Source: Dyadobacter frigoris (GTDB taxonomy: Bacteria; Bacteroidota; Bacteroidia; Cytophagales; Spirosomataceae). Taken from it: a stretch of 64,000 bases of DNA. How positions within the stretch are numbered: the first letter of the stretch is position 1; each line of letters opens with the position of its first letter. The translations under genes were made by a program, and so were the position numbers. Positions 10,120 through 18,800 of this stretch are shown here, piece by piece. Where the stretch lies: assembly GCF_005280585.1 (NCBI RefSeq), contig NZ_SZVO01000002.1, positions 443,005 through 507,004 of the forward strand, written 5' to 3'. Below the pieces are notes generated by a model. That model searched no databases. It saw only the letters and a list, made by a program, of their open reading frames with translations, and was not told the DNA's origin.

Positions 10120-11138
10120 GGCATACTTTCCTCGGGAATCTTGATTGTGACTGCTGAAGGCTTTATTTTTTGCAGCGACTCCGTAAATATAAAATCATCA
10201 AATTTGATATTTATTTTACGATCTGAAGTTGTTTTTGATTCAGCCCACTGGCCTTCCTGATTGACAATACCTACCAAATTCGAGTCAAGTTCAATTATTG
10301 GGTGATATTCAGGAAGTAGAATTTCTAAAATTTTTACCGGAATATTTATTGCTTTCGAAGTTATCTCTAAAGCAGTGCCGGGATTTTTTTTAATAAAATC
10401 CTCTGCGCGAATCAACCCCCTTAAAAATTTCTCTACAACTTTCGGTTCTGCGTTAACAAAATCCTGATTCATGGCTACACAGTGCCTACCGTAATAAAGA
10501 TTCCCGGGATTAAAAATAACAGTCGATTTTGGCAATTTTGCTTGTGAGTTGTAGATATATGGTTCCCAGGCAAAATAACCGTCAATATTTCCACTTACCA
10601 GTGCCGTAACCATTTCGGGCGGAGACATATTGACAACTTTGATATTCTTTATGTCAATTTTATTATGCTTAAAAAATTTGTACATAAAGAAATCTGAATT
10701 CGTTCCTGGTAAAGTAGCAATAGTTTTCCCTACAAAATCAGAAGGTGCGGAAATGCCGTGATCTCGGCGTCCTATAAATTTCACTTCTTGGTGCCTCATT
10801 ATTGTGGCAACTATGAAGATTTTACTTCCTTTTAATATTGAATGTACTAATGGAGTTTCAGAAGATGACATGACCTCGACATTTTTGGACAACAATCCAT
10901 CCAATGCAAGCCGTCCAGACGAAAAAATTTTAGTGTCGACTTCTAAACCCTCTTCTTCCCAATATTTATTCGCTATTGCGACGTAGGCTGGCATGGCTGC
11001 TATAGTTTGTGGGACAGCATATGAAATTTTGTCATTTGCGCCATCCGTTTCTTTTCTACTCTCCCGTTTGCAGGCAGACAAACAAAAAACGACAATCACA
11101 ATACTTACAACCAATGAAAATCTAAAAATATTTTTCAT
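10116..11138 (-). CDS. NMT1/SsuA-like substrate-binding lipoprotein
   Basis: A 340-residue solute-binding protein. The N-terminus is a lipoprotein signal (VVFCLSAC, Cys at about residue 23), so the mature protein is lipid-anchored outside the inner membrane. The body has the NMT1/THI5 and SsuA pattern: an early PAYVAIANKYWEEEGL, then a middle run ending MVTALVSGNIDGYFAWEP. Family ligands are sulfonates, nitrate, bicarbonate or pyrimidine (thiamine) precursors; which applies here cannot be read. It is the first gene of the five-gene operon. Confidence 0.9.
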   Translation of the reverse strand: MKNIFRFSLVVSIVIVVFCLSACKRESRKETDGANDKISYAVPQTIAAMPAYVAIANKYWEEEGLEVDTKIFSSGRLALDGLLSKNVEVMSSSETPLVHSILKGSKIFIVATIMRHQEVKFIGRRDHGISAPSDFVGKTIATLPGTNSDFFMYKFFKHNKIDIKNIKVVNMSPPEMVTALVSGNIDGYFAWEPYIYNSQAKLPKSTVIFNPGNLYYGRHCVAMNQDFVNAEPKVVEKFLRGLIRAEDFIKKNPGTALEITSKAINIPVKILEILLPEYHPIIELDSNLVGIVNQEGQWAESKTTSDRKINIKFDDFIFTESLQKIKPSAVTIKIPEESMP

Positions 11139-11888
11139 AAAGAACCCTTTATACTGACGTCTCCAAACAAATTACAGTACGCCACTTTTATATGTTGATA
11201 TATAATAAATATAAGTAATACTGCATTAATGCAATAAGGGCATACAAAGGGTTATAAGAATGTAACTATCTTACAACCGAATTGGATAAGGTTATCCCAT
11301 CAGCAAGATATCTCAAACTTTTATCAAATCCGCCTTGAGCACAAAAAAGAAAAATTTAAGTTTAATAATCTTATCCAACGGCAACTATTCTCTCCATTTA
11401 CATTATTTTTCATTGATCGCCGCAAACAATTGTGACTTTTAAGGCGGCGTCTTTACTAATGTATTACTTTGAAGATGTAAGTAATGTTCGAGTAAAAGAA
11501 ATTTAAATTGGCCATGCGGGCAAATGATGAATTAAAAGAACCTATGCCAGATAGAACATACCCGGCATAGATCTATTAATAACTTCATTATGAACATACT
11601 TGGTGCCCCGATTGCCTATTGCTTCTTTCCTAAAAGCCGTCACTTAATATTGAAGAAGCTAAAACAAATCAACTTTCTTTAACTATTTCCTAAACCGAAT
11701 TCACGTCATTTATTATTCTGTAACGCTATGATATTTCAGGCTATACAGCTACTGAATTAATTAATGTTGTTAAAAGTCGAAATTAGACAGTTCAACAAAA
11801 ATCAGAATGGCTGTCGTGAATCAAATTACAGTCGGCTACTCATTTTCAGCAAGTTCAGGCTAATTAGTTGCAACAGAATCCTTACAAA
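11139..11888. other. Long spacer upstream of the five-gene operon
   Basis: About 750 bases between the start of the lipoprotein gene and the end of the integrase gene. It must hold the operon promoter, but no clear minus-strand TTTG / TAnnTTTG pair was found. A weak 7-base inverted repeat (CTATGCC / GGCATAG, 11542-11570) is the only structure noticed. Stops occur in all frames. Confidence 0.4.
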
Positions 11889-13097
11889 TTACTCATTGAA
11901 CAAATCCAGTTGCGCGGCCTCAAGAATAGCACTAGTCGCTTTTTGAACAGACTCCCTTACAGGATCACTATCCAATCGAGCGTAGACTTGAGTGGCCGTT
12001 AGCGACTTATGATTAAGAGATTTTCCAATTATTATAAGTGATGCTCCCGTTCTAGCTTGCCAACTTCCTAGGGTTCTTCTTAGATCATGCATTCTTAAAT
12101 CAACGATATGTGCACGTTTTATTATTCTAGCCCATCCTTTTTTAGCGTCAGACAAATGACCGGATTTACTTTTACTTGGAAACACATATCGAGACGCATG
12201 GCCTTTTCTAGCCTTGAGTATTTTGATAACTTCATCTACCAATACGACAGTTTGTGGGTCTCCATTCTTTGTTCGAGGGATACGCCATTCTTTCCGCTCA
12301 AAAGAAATTTCATCCCATCTCATCGCCAATACATTAGCCTGTCGCGCGCCTGTCAATAAAGATATTAAAACGTAGTCACGAACCGAGAGATTTGTTTCTT
12401 CACCGAGAGACTTGAAAAACGCGGGTAATTCATCTTTTTGCAAAAAACGTTCACGACTACGCGTCGGGTTTCTTTTGATACCTTTTGCAGGATTATGCTG
12501 ACATAAATCTGACTGAATCCCCCAACCAAAAACTGCAGATATTAAGTCTAAGATTCTGTTTGCAGTTGACCCACTTTTCAATTTGGGCTTACCATCGATG
12601 CACTTTTTCCCTCTTACAGGCTCTCTACTAATACCATTGTGGATCGCAGCTATATCAGACTTAGTAATCTGTGAGTGACGCTTTTTCCCTAACGGCTTTT
12701 CCAAATAGTATTTGAACCTGCCTAGATCCTTTTCCCAAGTACGACTTTTAAATTTTGCATGCTTCTCTAGGTAATCTTCAAAAAGCTCCTTGAAAGTCAT
12801 TTCGGCTTTATGAGCTCGCTTTACTTGGGCGGGATTTGCACCAGAAGCAATCTCGGAGCTAATGATCAAAGCCATTCTGCGCGCATTTTCAATGGTTAGA
12901 TCCGGGAATCTTCCTAGCGTTATCCTCTCTGGAGCGCCTCCCCTTATCCTTTTGAACACACAAAAAGTTTTGACACCTGTTGACCCAACTCGGCATTGCA
13001 GTCCGACTATCTTTGTATCATGCAATACAAGTCGCGTATTTTTAGGTGAAGTGGCATTCTCTATTACAGATTTTGTAAAATTAATCTTCTTGCTCAA
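11889..13097 (-). CDS. P4-type tyrosine integrase
   Basis: A 402-residue integrase. The N-terminal DUF4102-like arm-binding domain (GLQCRVGSTGVKTFCV, RITLGRFPDLTIENAR) is typical of island integrases. A core-binding domain (about 95-205) follows, then the catalytic domain with Arg in LTGARQANVL, Lys in RTKNGD, HDLRR, His in SLNHKS and the Tyr nucleophile in QVYARL. This family inserts elements into the 3' ends of tRNA genes. That agrees with the tRNA-Met 3' remnant 150 bases upstream of its start. The gene appears intact. Confidence 0.95.
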   Translation of the reverse strand: MSKKINFTKSVIENATSPKNTRLVLHDTKIVGLQCRVGSTGVKTFCVFKRIRGGAPERITLGRFPDLTIENARRMALIISSEIASGANPAQVKRAHKAEMTFKELFEDYLEKHAKFKSRTWEKDLGRFKYYLEKPLGKKRHSQITKSDIAAIHNGISREPVRGKKCIDGKPKLKSGSTANRILDLISAVFGWGIQSDLCQHNPAKGIKRNPTRSRERFLQKDELPAFFKSLGEETNLSVRDYVLISLLTGARQANVLAMRWDEISFERKEWRIPRTKNGDPQTVVLVDEVIKILKARKGHASRYVFPSKSKSGHLSDAKKGWARIIKRAHIVDLRMHDLRRTLGSWQARTGASLIIIGKSLNHKSLTATQVYARLDSDPVRESVQKATSAILEAAQLDLFNE

Positions 13098-13116
13098 TGA
13101 CAGCCTCTCTTGGTCT

Positions 13117-13134
13117 GGGTTACACCGGGGTTAC
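13117..13134 (+). repeat. Paired GGGTTAC repeats, left arm of att site
   Basis: Two GGGTTAC copies (13117-13123 and 13128-13134) spaced exactly 11 bases, one helical turn, between the integrase start and the tRNA remnant. Tyrosine integrases bind phased arm-type repeats like these. A matching pair lies on the other side of the core. Confidence 0.6.
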
Positions 13135-13248
13135 ATTTGGGAGTAATTTGGGTTCAATTCAAGCAAACATAACATTAGAGAAAACTCTAGTAAAGTGATG
13201 AAAATAAATATAATATTAATCGACGGTAAGTTGCAATAAAATTGCATT

Positions 13249-13300
13249 GAGAACGCTCATAACGGTCTGGTCGACAGTTCAAATCTGTCCGGGCCCACCA
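13249..13300 (+). tRNA. tRNA-Met(CAU) 3' remnant, attachment core
   Basis: The 3' part of a tRNA: anticodon loop CTCATAA (anticodon CAT), 3' anticodon stem, a perfect T-arm (GACAG / CTGTC around TTCAAAT), acceptor 3' strand CGGGCCC and encoded ACCA. The 5' acceptor and D-arm are absent and the 5' anticodon stem has one mismatch, so it cannot make a functional tRNA. This is the duplicated tRNA end left at the far side of an element inserted into an intact gene, which should lie outside the window to the left. Confidence 0.85.
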
Positions 13301-13346
13301 TATTTTCAATAACTTAATTAAGACAGGCTATGGCCTTTTCTATTCG

Positions 13347-13364
13347 GGGTTACGCCTGGGTTAC
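13347..13364 (+). repeat. Paired GGGTTAC repeats, right arm of att site
   Basis: Two more GGGTTAC copies (13347-13353 and 13358-13364), again 11 bases apart, 47 bases beyond the tRNA remnant. A simple att junction should carry element-derived arm sites on one side only. Their presence here suggests that DNA to the right derives from a related element using the same tRNA. Confidence 0.55.
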
Positions 13365-13418
13365 ACTTAAGGCGCATTTCACTCATTACGGAAGGCGTTA
13401 GGTGCATAACGGGTCTGT

Positions 13419-13808
13419 TCAAACTTTCTGTATGATGAGCTGAATAATATGCCCCATAACAAAAATTTTGGTATTGAAACTCGAATTAAATTTTTGCTTC
13501 CAAACGGCACCGACTATAACATTGCCGATTTTGATAACATGTGAGGGCATATTGTTTGGTTCTTCAGCCATCAGAGTTTTAAGCAAACCGGTTGATTTCA
13601 GCACAGTTTCCGACTGAATTTCTTCGGCAATTGCATAGACCGTAGTTGAAAGTACAATAAATCTTAAATGCATAAGTTTGCCTTGGCCATAATCCCAAGC
13701 GGCACCAATCTTATCGAAAACCGGTGATTGATTTAGATTGGGAATCCACTTCAGTAAGATCTTGTGGGAAGGTGCATCACAATTTAAATGGAATTTTTTA
13801 GTAGTCAT
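13419..13808 (-). CDS. Hypothetical protein, about 129 aa
   Basis: A small unrecognised protein. The start at 13808 (MTTKKFHLN) is preferred over an upstream ATG because AAAGGAGATTT lies just before it, an unusually good ribosome binding site for this window. There is no signal peptide or membrane segment. It follows the att site and has no operon partner. The hydrophobic, unfeatured C-terminus could mean the end has been altered. Confidence 0.5.
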   Translation of the reverse strand: MTTKKFHLNCDAPSHKILLKWIPNLNQSPVFDKIGAAWDYGQGKLMHLRFIVLSTTVYAIAEEIQSETVLKSTGLLKTLMAEEPNNMPSHVIKIGNVIVGAVWKQKFNSSFNTKIFVMGHIIQLIIQKV

Positions 13809-13869
13809 CTTCAAATCTCCTTTGTTTGTTTTTGATGATGGAAGCATGAAAGCTCATAAGGTTATGATA

Positions 13870-13923
13870 GCTCCCCGAAGGAATAAAATTGATGCGCGCG
13901 TCTATTTTATTCCTTCGGGGAGC
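13870..13923. repeat. Perfect 20-bp inverted repeat hairpin
   Basis: Arms 13870-13889 and 13904-13923 are exact reverse complements of 20 bases (CTCCCCGAAGGAATAAAA within each arm) around a 14-base loop. It sits just upstream of the small gene at 13.4-13.8 kb. It could be a bidirectional terminator, the inverted ends of a tiny transposable element, or a regulatory hairpin. There is no long T-run on either side. Confidence 0.7.
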
Positions 13924-14049
13924 ATTTTATGAAAGAAAATGAGGGATAAGCGTATTATAACCGTTGAGCTATGCTGACATCATCAGTCAACTGACAAACA
14001 AAGGTCGGATTTTAATGACAGATGCAATAACAGGGATAATATTGCGATT

Positions 14050-14265
14050 GCCAAGTGAATTCACCTCTTGGTGACAATGATTTCGAAAAACAGATTATCA
14101 GTGGTGAGATTTGATGGTTAAAACTGAATTAACCCTCTTGCGGTTTCAGCTTCCAGTCAATAAGAGCCAATCTCTTAGCAATCCGTTCAAGGGTTTGTTA
14201 ACAAGTTTTGAATCTGACAATTCTCCAAAAACTAAAGTTTTGAATGAGCCATTACAGGATGGTAA
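14050..14265 (-). pseudogene. Decayed 3' end of an AbiEii-type toxin gene
   Basis: This stretch aligns over about 210 bases with 20488-20710, which covers the last 45 or so codons of the intact AbiEii-like gene, its spacer and the start of the next gene. Long shared blocks include CTTCCAGTCAATAAGAGCCA. The reading frame is broken by substitutions and indels, and the rest of the gene is missing. Confidence 0.8.
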
Positions 14266-14278
14266 TGAACACAAATAT

Positions 14279-14485
14279 CTAATCTGTACTATCTACCCCC
14301 TCCATTTGTTTCATTCTAAGTTTGCCACCCGGTACGAAATCACCCGCTATCCACCGAACAAAGTTTTGAGCATGGATTGAATATGTTTTCTTAGCCAGAG
14401 GTCTCATTGTAGACAGCTCTATTTCTGCTTTGTATAACAGAAGCAAATCATTGAATCTTGCAAGATGTTGAGTATCAGTTTTCAT
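14279..14485 (-). CDS. Short hypothetical protein, possible recombinase fragment
   Basis: A 68-residue protein. Its middle (RPLAKKTYSIHAQNFVRWI) resembles the helical core-binding segment of tyrosine recombinases, where a helix with a conserved Tyr and trailing Arg-Trp precedes the catalytic domain. No catalytic residues are present. It may be an N-terminal fragment of a lost recombinase or an independent small protein. This resemblance is weak and from memory. Confidence 0.4.
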   Translation of the reverse strand: MKTDTQHLARFNDLLLLYKAEIELSTMRPLAKKTYSIHAQNFVRWIAGDFVPGGKLRMKQMEGVDSTD

Positions 14486-14730
14486 TTAAATAGGAGAGTA
14501 AAATTCTGTAATTGCATTGAAATGTAAAAATACCTATTTCATCAGTATTTTCTAAAACATGCTTGTGCAATTAAGCTCTCAGTTTTTCTCGTCAGATCAA
14601 TACTCTTTATCCTAAACGCTGCGTAGCACGGCAAGCTGATAAAGGATTATTTACACTCAAAACGTATATAGATTCAAATAAATAACAGTATATTCATCTT
14701 TCAGTAAAACCCTAACACTCAACGTTTATC

Positions 14731-15111
14731 ATGAAACTATTCCCCAACCTTTCCATTGCAATAGTGGATGACAGCCCGGTCGTACGCGCCTTTACCTCAT
14801 TCCTTCTTACACGACTTGACGTTTGTATCATTTTTGAGGCTGAAAATGGTCAGGTCTGCATTGATAAAATGCGCCAAGCGGTTAAGCTGCCTTCTGTGAT
14901 CATTCTTGACATTGAAATGCCTGTAATGGACGGCTTCGAAACGGCACAAATATTAAAAAGAGATTGGCCTTCCCTGAAAATAATTGCCTTTTCAAGTAAA
15001 AATGATGCCGATTCCATGCAGAGAATTTTAGCTGGCGGAGCTGACTTTTTTTTAAACAAAGGAAGCAGACATTACCCAGCCTTTAATACAAATTCTGGAA
15101 CAAATTGGTGA
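14731..15111 (+). CDS. Single-domain response regulator, frameshifted near its end
   Basis: A receiver domain of about 125 residues. It has the acidic pair in IVDDSPV, phospho-acceptor Asp in ILDIEMPVMDG, the Thr/Ser position in AFSSK and Lys in FLNKGS. There is no output domain, so it would act as a CheY-like partner or a phosphate sink. The last residues after NKGS read RHYPAFNTNSGTNW, unlike the family. The next frame gives ADITQPLIQILEQIGE, a normal last helix, so a small indel near 15060-15070 has shifted the end. No kinase is adjacent. Confidence 0.8.
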   Translation: MKLFPNLSIAIVDDSPVVRAFTSFLLTRLDVCIIFEAENGQVCIDKMRQAVKLPSVIILDIEMPVMDGFETAQILKRDWPSLKIIAFSSKNDADSMQRILAGGADFFLNKGSRHYPAFNTNSGTNW

Positions 15112-15213
15112 ATGATAATCCACCATGGAAATACTTAAAATCAATACCGGGTAATTTAAATCCGACTTTTGATTTTAAGTATTTCTTGCACAGATATCAA
15201 AAAAAGCTAGCGT

Positions 15214-16770
15214 TTAATTCGGGATTTTAGGCAATTCATTTCCTCGAAGTCTTTTTTCTACCTGCTTTCCAATGAAACGGGCAAAGTCTGTAATATCCTG
15301 ATCGACGCTTGCCTTTTCTAAGGCTTGCATATAGTCGCTACGTTCTTCCAACGGAATAACAGTCCATGGATACCCACCGGAGGCCAGCATGACGTTCATT
15401 AGGAACCTTCCAATTCGACCATTCCCATCATTGTAGGGATGGATATAAACAAAGATAAAATGGCCTAAAACAACCCGAACCGCAGCTTCCGGCTCGTCCC
15501 GCAATAAGTCAAAAAGAACGGGCATTGTGTCTCTTACAGCATCTTTGTTCAGCGGGACATGTTTGGAGCGGCGAATATAGACTGGATGATTTCTATATCC
15601 TGCTAAATCGCTTGCATTCAGTATCCCCGTGGTAACACTTGGTCCAAACAGTTCTCTGTACCACGTACCGTGATCATCATAAGCGATAATCCCGGCATTT
15701 TCACCACTCAAAACCTGTGCAATACTCTCTTTGACCGCTTGGAAGGCCTGCCAATAACCACGTGCCGCAAGCGCATTTTTTTGCTCATTATCCGAGGCAT
15801 TTTCTTCCGGATTCCACTCCCCTTTCCTAACCCGCTCTATTAATTCCGGTGTGACCCGGTACCCTTCAATAGATAACGAGTGGTAAGCATCAGTGACAAA
15901 TACATCTTCAACGCGTTTCATGTAAGCAGTGCTGTCAATAGCCAAGCCGGGTGCTGACGGAAAATTTTCAATGACGGTTCCCCGCATATGCTGCCACATA
16001 AGTTTGATACGATTTGCGTAGGGTGAAACCTCCCGAGAGTTTAACACCGATGGAAGCTTGGTTGTAAATGGATCGTTTTCCCGTACATCATATCCCGCTT
16101 TGAGCATCGTTTTTAAGATGTCGTCAGCAATGCGTTCTCTGCCAATATTTCGGAAAGCCCCCACCAGCCTTCCTGCAACTGTGCTATGCCCTCCATCCAG
16201 TAACCGGCTTAAAATCTCAGAGCCGTCACGTATCATGGAAAGCGCAGCCCTTGCATCCATAGGGCTTTGCGAAAAAAATGTCGGTGAGCTTAATACCAGT
16301 GCAGACGCCAATGTATAAACGCGGATACCATCAACGTGCTCTATATCACTATCCACTGGAAGCGTAACCCGGATATCGAAAAGTGAGGTGTCGAATGGCA
16401 GGTTTATAATGTTGTTATTCGCTTTGGGAGATCGTACAAGAAGCTGCCTTGGCACTGTCCAGTTACCACTGTGAATAGCGATGGATTGCTCCGGTGAAAG
16501 TATCCAGTTCTTTCCAAACCGACTATTTAAGTAGGCTGCACAAAAATGCCAAAATGAGGTATACCAGCTTGTACTGTCTCCCTGAATTTCATCTGGCCGG
16601 CAGGGAATGTACCACCCTTTGATTACCTCAGTTAAAAAACCGTTACTGACTAACCTTTCCCGGTGTGTACGCGTTAATTCTTTTGTTTGTATGGCAATCA
16701 CCCCATCATTGCTTTGAAGCTTATGAAGCACTTCAAGTGATTGCGCCAGTTTTTCGGATGGAGTTGCCAT
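15214..16770 (-). CDS. Fic AMP-transferase with AbiEi-like N-terminus
   Basis: A 518-residue Fic protein. The catalytic motif HPYNDGNGRIGR (about residue 443) is complete: His is the base and GNGR binds nucleotide. An upstream SLSIEG (about residue 296) fits the S-x-x-x-E-G inhibitory helix that blocks ATP binding until relieved. The first 60 residues (TRTHRERLVSNGFLTEVIKGWYIP) look like the winged-helix of AbiEi-type antitoxins. The protein may therefore bind its own promoter. Fic enzymes transfer AMP or other nucleotide groups to target proteins. It appears intact, and a dead relative lies at 2.4 kb. Confidence 0.92.
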   Translation of the reverse strand: MATPSEKLAQSLEVLHKLQSNDGVIAIQTKELTRTHRERLVSNGFLTEVIKGWYIPCRPDEIQGDSTSWYTSFWHFCAAYLNSRFGKNWILSPEQSIAIHSGNWTVPRQLLVRSPKANNNIINLPFDTSLFDIRVTLPVDSDIEHVDGIRVYTLASALVLSSPTFFSQSPMDARAALSMIRDGSEILSRLLDGGHSTVAGRLVGAFRNIGRERIADDILKTMLKAGYDVRENDPFTTKLPSVLNSREVSPYANRIKLMWQHMRGTVIENFPSAPGLAIDSTAYMKRVEDVFVTDAYHSLSIEGYRVTPELIERVRKGEWNPEENASDNEQKNALAARGYWQAFQAVKESIAQVLSGENAGIIAYDDHGTWYRELFGPSVTTGILNASDLAGYRNHPVYIRRSKHVPLNKDAVRDTMPVLFDLLRDEPEAAVRVVLGHFIFVYIHPYNDGNGRIGRFLMNVMLASGGYPWTVIPLEERSDYMQALEKASVDQDITDFARFIGKQVEKRLRGNELPKIPN

Positions 16771-16826
16771 TGTAATCGCTATTCGTTTTTAATGCCGTAT
16801 TTAAATTAGTTTATTAAGCCGTGCCT

Positions 16827-16862
16827 TAATTCGTATATATAGATGTACCATAATTAGTATAT
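16827..16862 (+). promoter_or_regulatory. Direct repeats upstream of the Fic gene
   Basis: Two nearly identical 12-mers, TAATTCGTATAT (16827-16838) and TAATTAGTATAT (16851-16862), start 24 bases apart, about two helical turns, and lie 57 bases upstream of the Fic start. They could be operator sites for the winged-helix N-terminus of the Fic protein itself. No binding data exist; this is inference. Confidence 0.4.
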
Positions 16863-17126
16863 CATGTCAATATATTAATAATGCATGTTAAAAACTAGCT
16901 CTTCCCCTGAATAAAAAGTTACCTGCGTAATTTTTAGGACTGTTTTGCTCTAAAGTCTTATCCAATAATTCCAGCAAAAACAGCATTAAAGCTTGGAAAG
17001 AATACAGTGTCTCAATTGATGGCAAAGCAGCTCATCAAACCCTATCACGCGAAGAAAATTGTTTAATCGATGGCTGCACCAGAAATTATGGTGTCTGGAA
17101 TATGTGTCTTATACCGTCCAGACACA

Positions 17127-17155
17127 AAATATTCCTGATCTTTGCCAGGAATATT
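17127..17155 (-). terminator. Hairpin terminator after the 17.2-kb gene
   Basis: A perfect 11-base inverted repeat (AAATATTCCTG / CAGGAATATTT) with a 7-base loop, about 40 bases past the stop of the minus-strand gene at 17196. On the minus strand it is followed by TTTTGTG. A second hairpin (GTGTCTGGA 17091-17099 / TCCAGACAC 17117-17125) lies directly beyond. Confidence 0.55.
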
Positions 17156-17195
17156 TGAAACTACTTCCACAAACTCAATTGGTAATTATTTCGAT

Positions 17196-17567
17196 TTAGT
17201 CAGGAAATTCCAGTTCTAACTTTACCTTCTCGTAGAGAGCCGTTATGCGAAAGACCATATCAATACACTCTTGTTGGGACATCTGATCAATGGTGTTTAT
17301 AAACGCATTGGTTTTTATTTTTCCTTCCTGATCTTTCTGTGGGCCTTTCTCTTTCAGTTCCGATGCTATGCTTTCCCATTCGGGACACAAAGCATCCGAA
17401 AAATATTTCCCGGTAATGATATTGAAATACCCTGCCTGTGATTTTAAGATTTCTTTTGACAGCAGGACGTTGGCGGTGAGACTTGAGACGAGTTTAGACA
17501 GCTCGATATAGACGAAAATATTAGACTTATTCACAAGAAGTTTATCGTTGAGGGTTTCTATCGTCAA
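17196..17567 (-). CDS. Hypothetical protein, 123 aa
   Basis: A helical, charged, soluble protein that I do not recognise. No motif, signal or membrane segment is visible. It stands alone and is followed by a hairpin terminator, which supports expression as a single-gene transcript. The 425 bases between it and the Fic gene otherwise hold only the hairpins and direct repeats listed separately. Confidence 0.5.
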   Translation of the reverse strand: MTIETLNDKLLVNKSNIFVYIELSKLVSSLTANVLLSKEILKSQAGYFNIITGKYFSDALCPEWESIASELKEKGPQKDQEGKIKTNAFINTIDQMSQQECIDMVFRITALYEKVKLELEFPD

Positions 17568-17777
17568 ATTTACAATAAGTTCTTAACTTATGTAACCTAT
17601 TGCCACAATAAATAAACACTTACCTCATATAAGCTATCAACGTTACGAAGCCTAGAAGCCTATTTCACTGCGATTTTTTGAGTTGTAAAAAGTGTGTCCT
17701 CAATACGAACAGTTACTAAAAAATTCGCATATTTAAAGTTCAGCGTAAACCTGTAAACATTCAAAATAGATATAAAA

Positions 17778-18023
17778 ATGAGAAGTGAAAGTTTTAAAGA
17801 AATAACCACAGAAGATTTAATCAAAAAAAAGACCATATCCCTTGTAACAGGTATTTTGACTGGAATGCTAATCGTACTAATTGTCTACGCTATCCTTTTA
17901 ACAATTAATAATGGATTCCCGTATTTGCTTATTATTCCATTAGCACTTTCGCCCATTTTGATTGTAAATTTTAACACAGTAACTAATATCAATAGAGAAT
18001 TAAAAAGTAGAAATACAAACTGA
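17778..18023 (+). CDS. Small membrane protein with two TM helices
   Basis: An 81-residue protein with a charged N-terminus (MRSESFKEITTEDLIKKK) and two hydrophobic helices (about 22-44 and 49-65) joined by a short NNGFPY turn, giving a hairpin in the inner membrane with both ends cytoplasmic. No family was recognised. It is followed 32 bases later by another small plus-strand gene, possibly co-transcribed. Confidence 0.5.
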   Translation: MRSESFKEITTEDLIKKKTISLVTGILTGMLIVLIVYAILLTINNGFPYLLIIPLALSPILIVNFNTVTNINRELKSRNTN

Positions 18024-18055
18024 TATCTCAACGTTAACGCCACAGTTGGTGCACA

Positions 18056-18274
18056 ATGGATTATGACCGTAAAACATATCTTGCTATAAAATGGCTGCAA
18101 TGCGTAGAAGACTGTGAAAAATCTGGATATGACGGGTCCACCGAATACGCTAAAGAATTTTTAGACCTTGCAGAACCCGAGTTATTATCACTTCACGGTT
18201 TTGATACCACGAAGGATATTAAACAATACGCAATACGGGAACGGGAATTGGCGAAACTTTCACACAAGCCATAG
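18056..18274 (+). CDS. Small soluble hypothetical protein, 72 aa
   Basis: A 72-residue acidic helical protein (MDYDRKTYLAIKWLQ...). It follows the small membrane protein by 32 bases on the same strand, so the two may form a pair. No family was recognised. Confidence 0.45.
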   Translation: MDYDRKTYLAIKWLQCVEDCEKSGYDGSTEYAKEFLDLAEPELLSLHGFDTTKDIKQYAIRERELAKLSHKP

Positions 18275-18332
18275 ATGACAGGACACTCAAAAAATTTGGA
18301 AAACAGGCTTTCAAAAGTAAATTATTGCTACA

Positions 18333-18800
18333 CTATTTACTATCCCCGTCTCTCAAAATGTTTTTAAATTTAAATTGAACCTGCCCTGATTTTTGATCGA
18401 AATCATGCTGCAAAAACATTTGTAATGCCTGCAAATTCATATTTGATATTTTGATCACGAAAGTGCAAATATTATGCTCGTCAATTGGTTGTATATGCAG
18501 CTCATTTTTCCCGTTATTGTTTAAATAAATAACAGAGAACTGGTATTCTTTGCCTGTTTGCTTAGGCGCACTTCTAGGCTTCAAATTATTTCCTTTTAAC
18601 CGATTTGCTTGTTGTCTTAATGCGAAAAGCACTTCTCTGGCCACTGAATGACGTGTGCTTTCCCGCAACTCCGGGCTAAATTCATCAAACAGCATAATGT
18701 TACGTCTGACAAATCCGGCTATGGTATCATTGTCGTTATAAATTATTTCCGATTTTCTGGATAAAATATAATCAATCAGCGGTTGAATTTTTCTAGCCAT
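18333..18800 (-). CDS. Hypothetical protein, 155 aa
   Basis: A 155-residue protein with a basic helical N-terminal half and a beta-rich C-terminal half (YQFSVIYLNNNGKNELHIQ). No family was recognised. It converges with the small gene before it. The N-terminal part could bind nucleic acid, but no known motif is present. Confidence 0.5.
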   Translation of the reverse strand: MARKIQPLIDYILSRKSEIIYNDNDTIAGFVRRNIMLFDEFSPELRESTRHSVAREVLFALRQQANRLKGNNLKPRSAPKQTGKEYQFSVIYLNNNGKNELHIQPIDEHNICTFVIKISNMNLQALQMFLQHDFDQKSGQVQFKFKNILRDGDSK

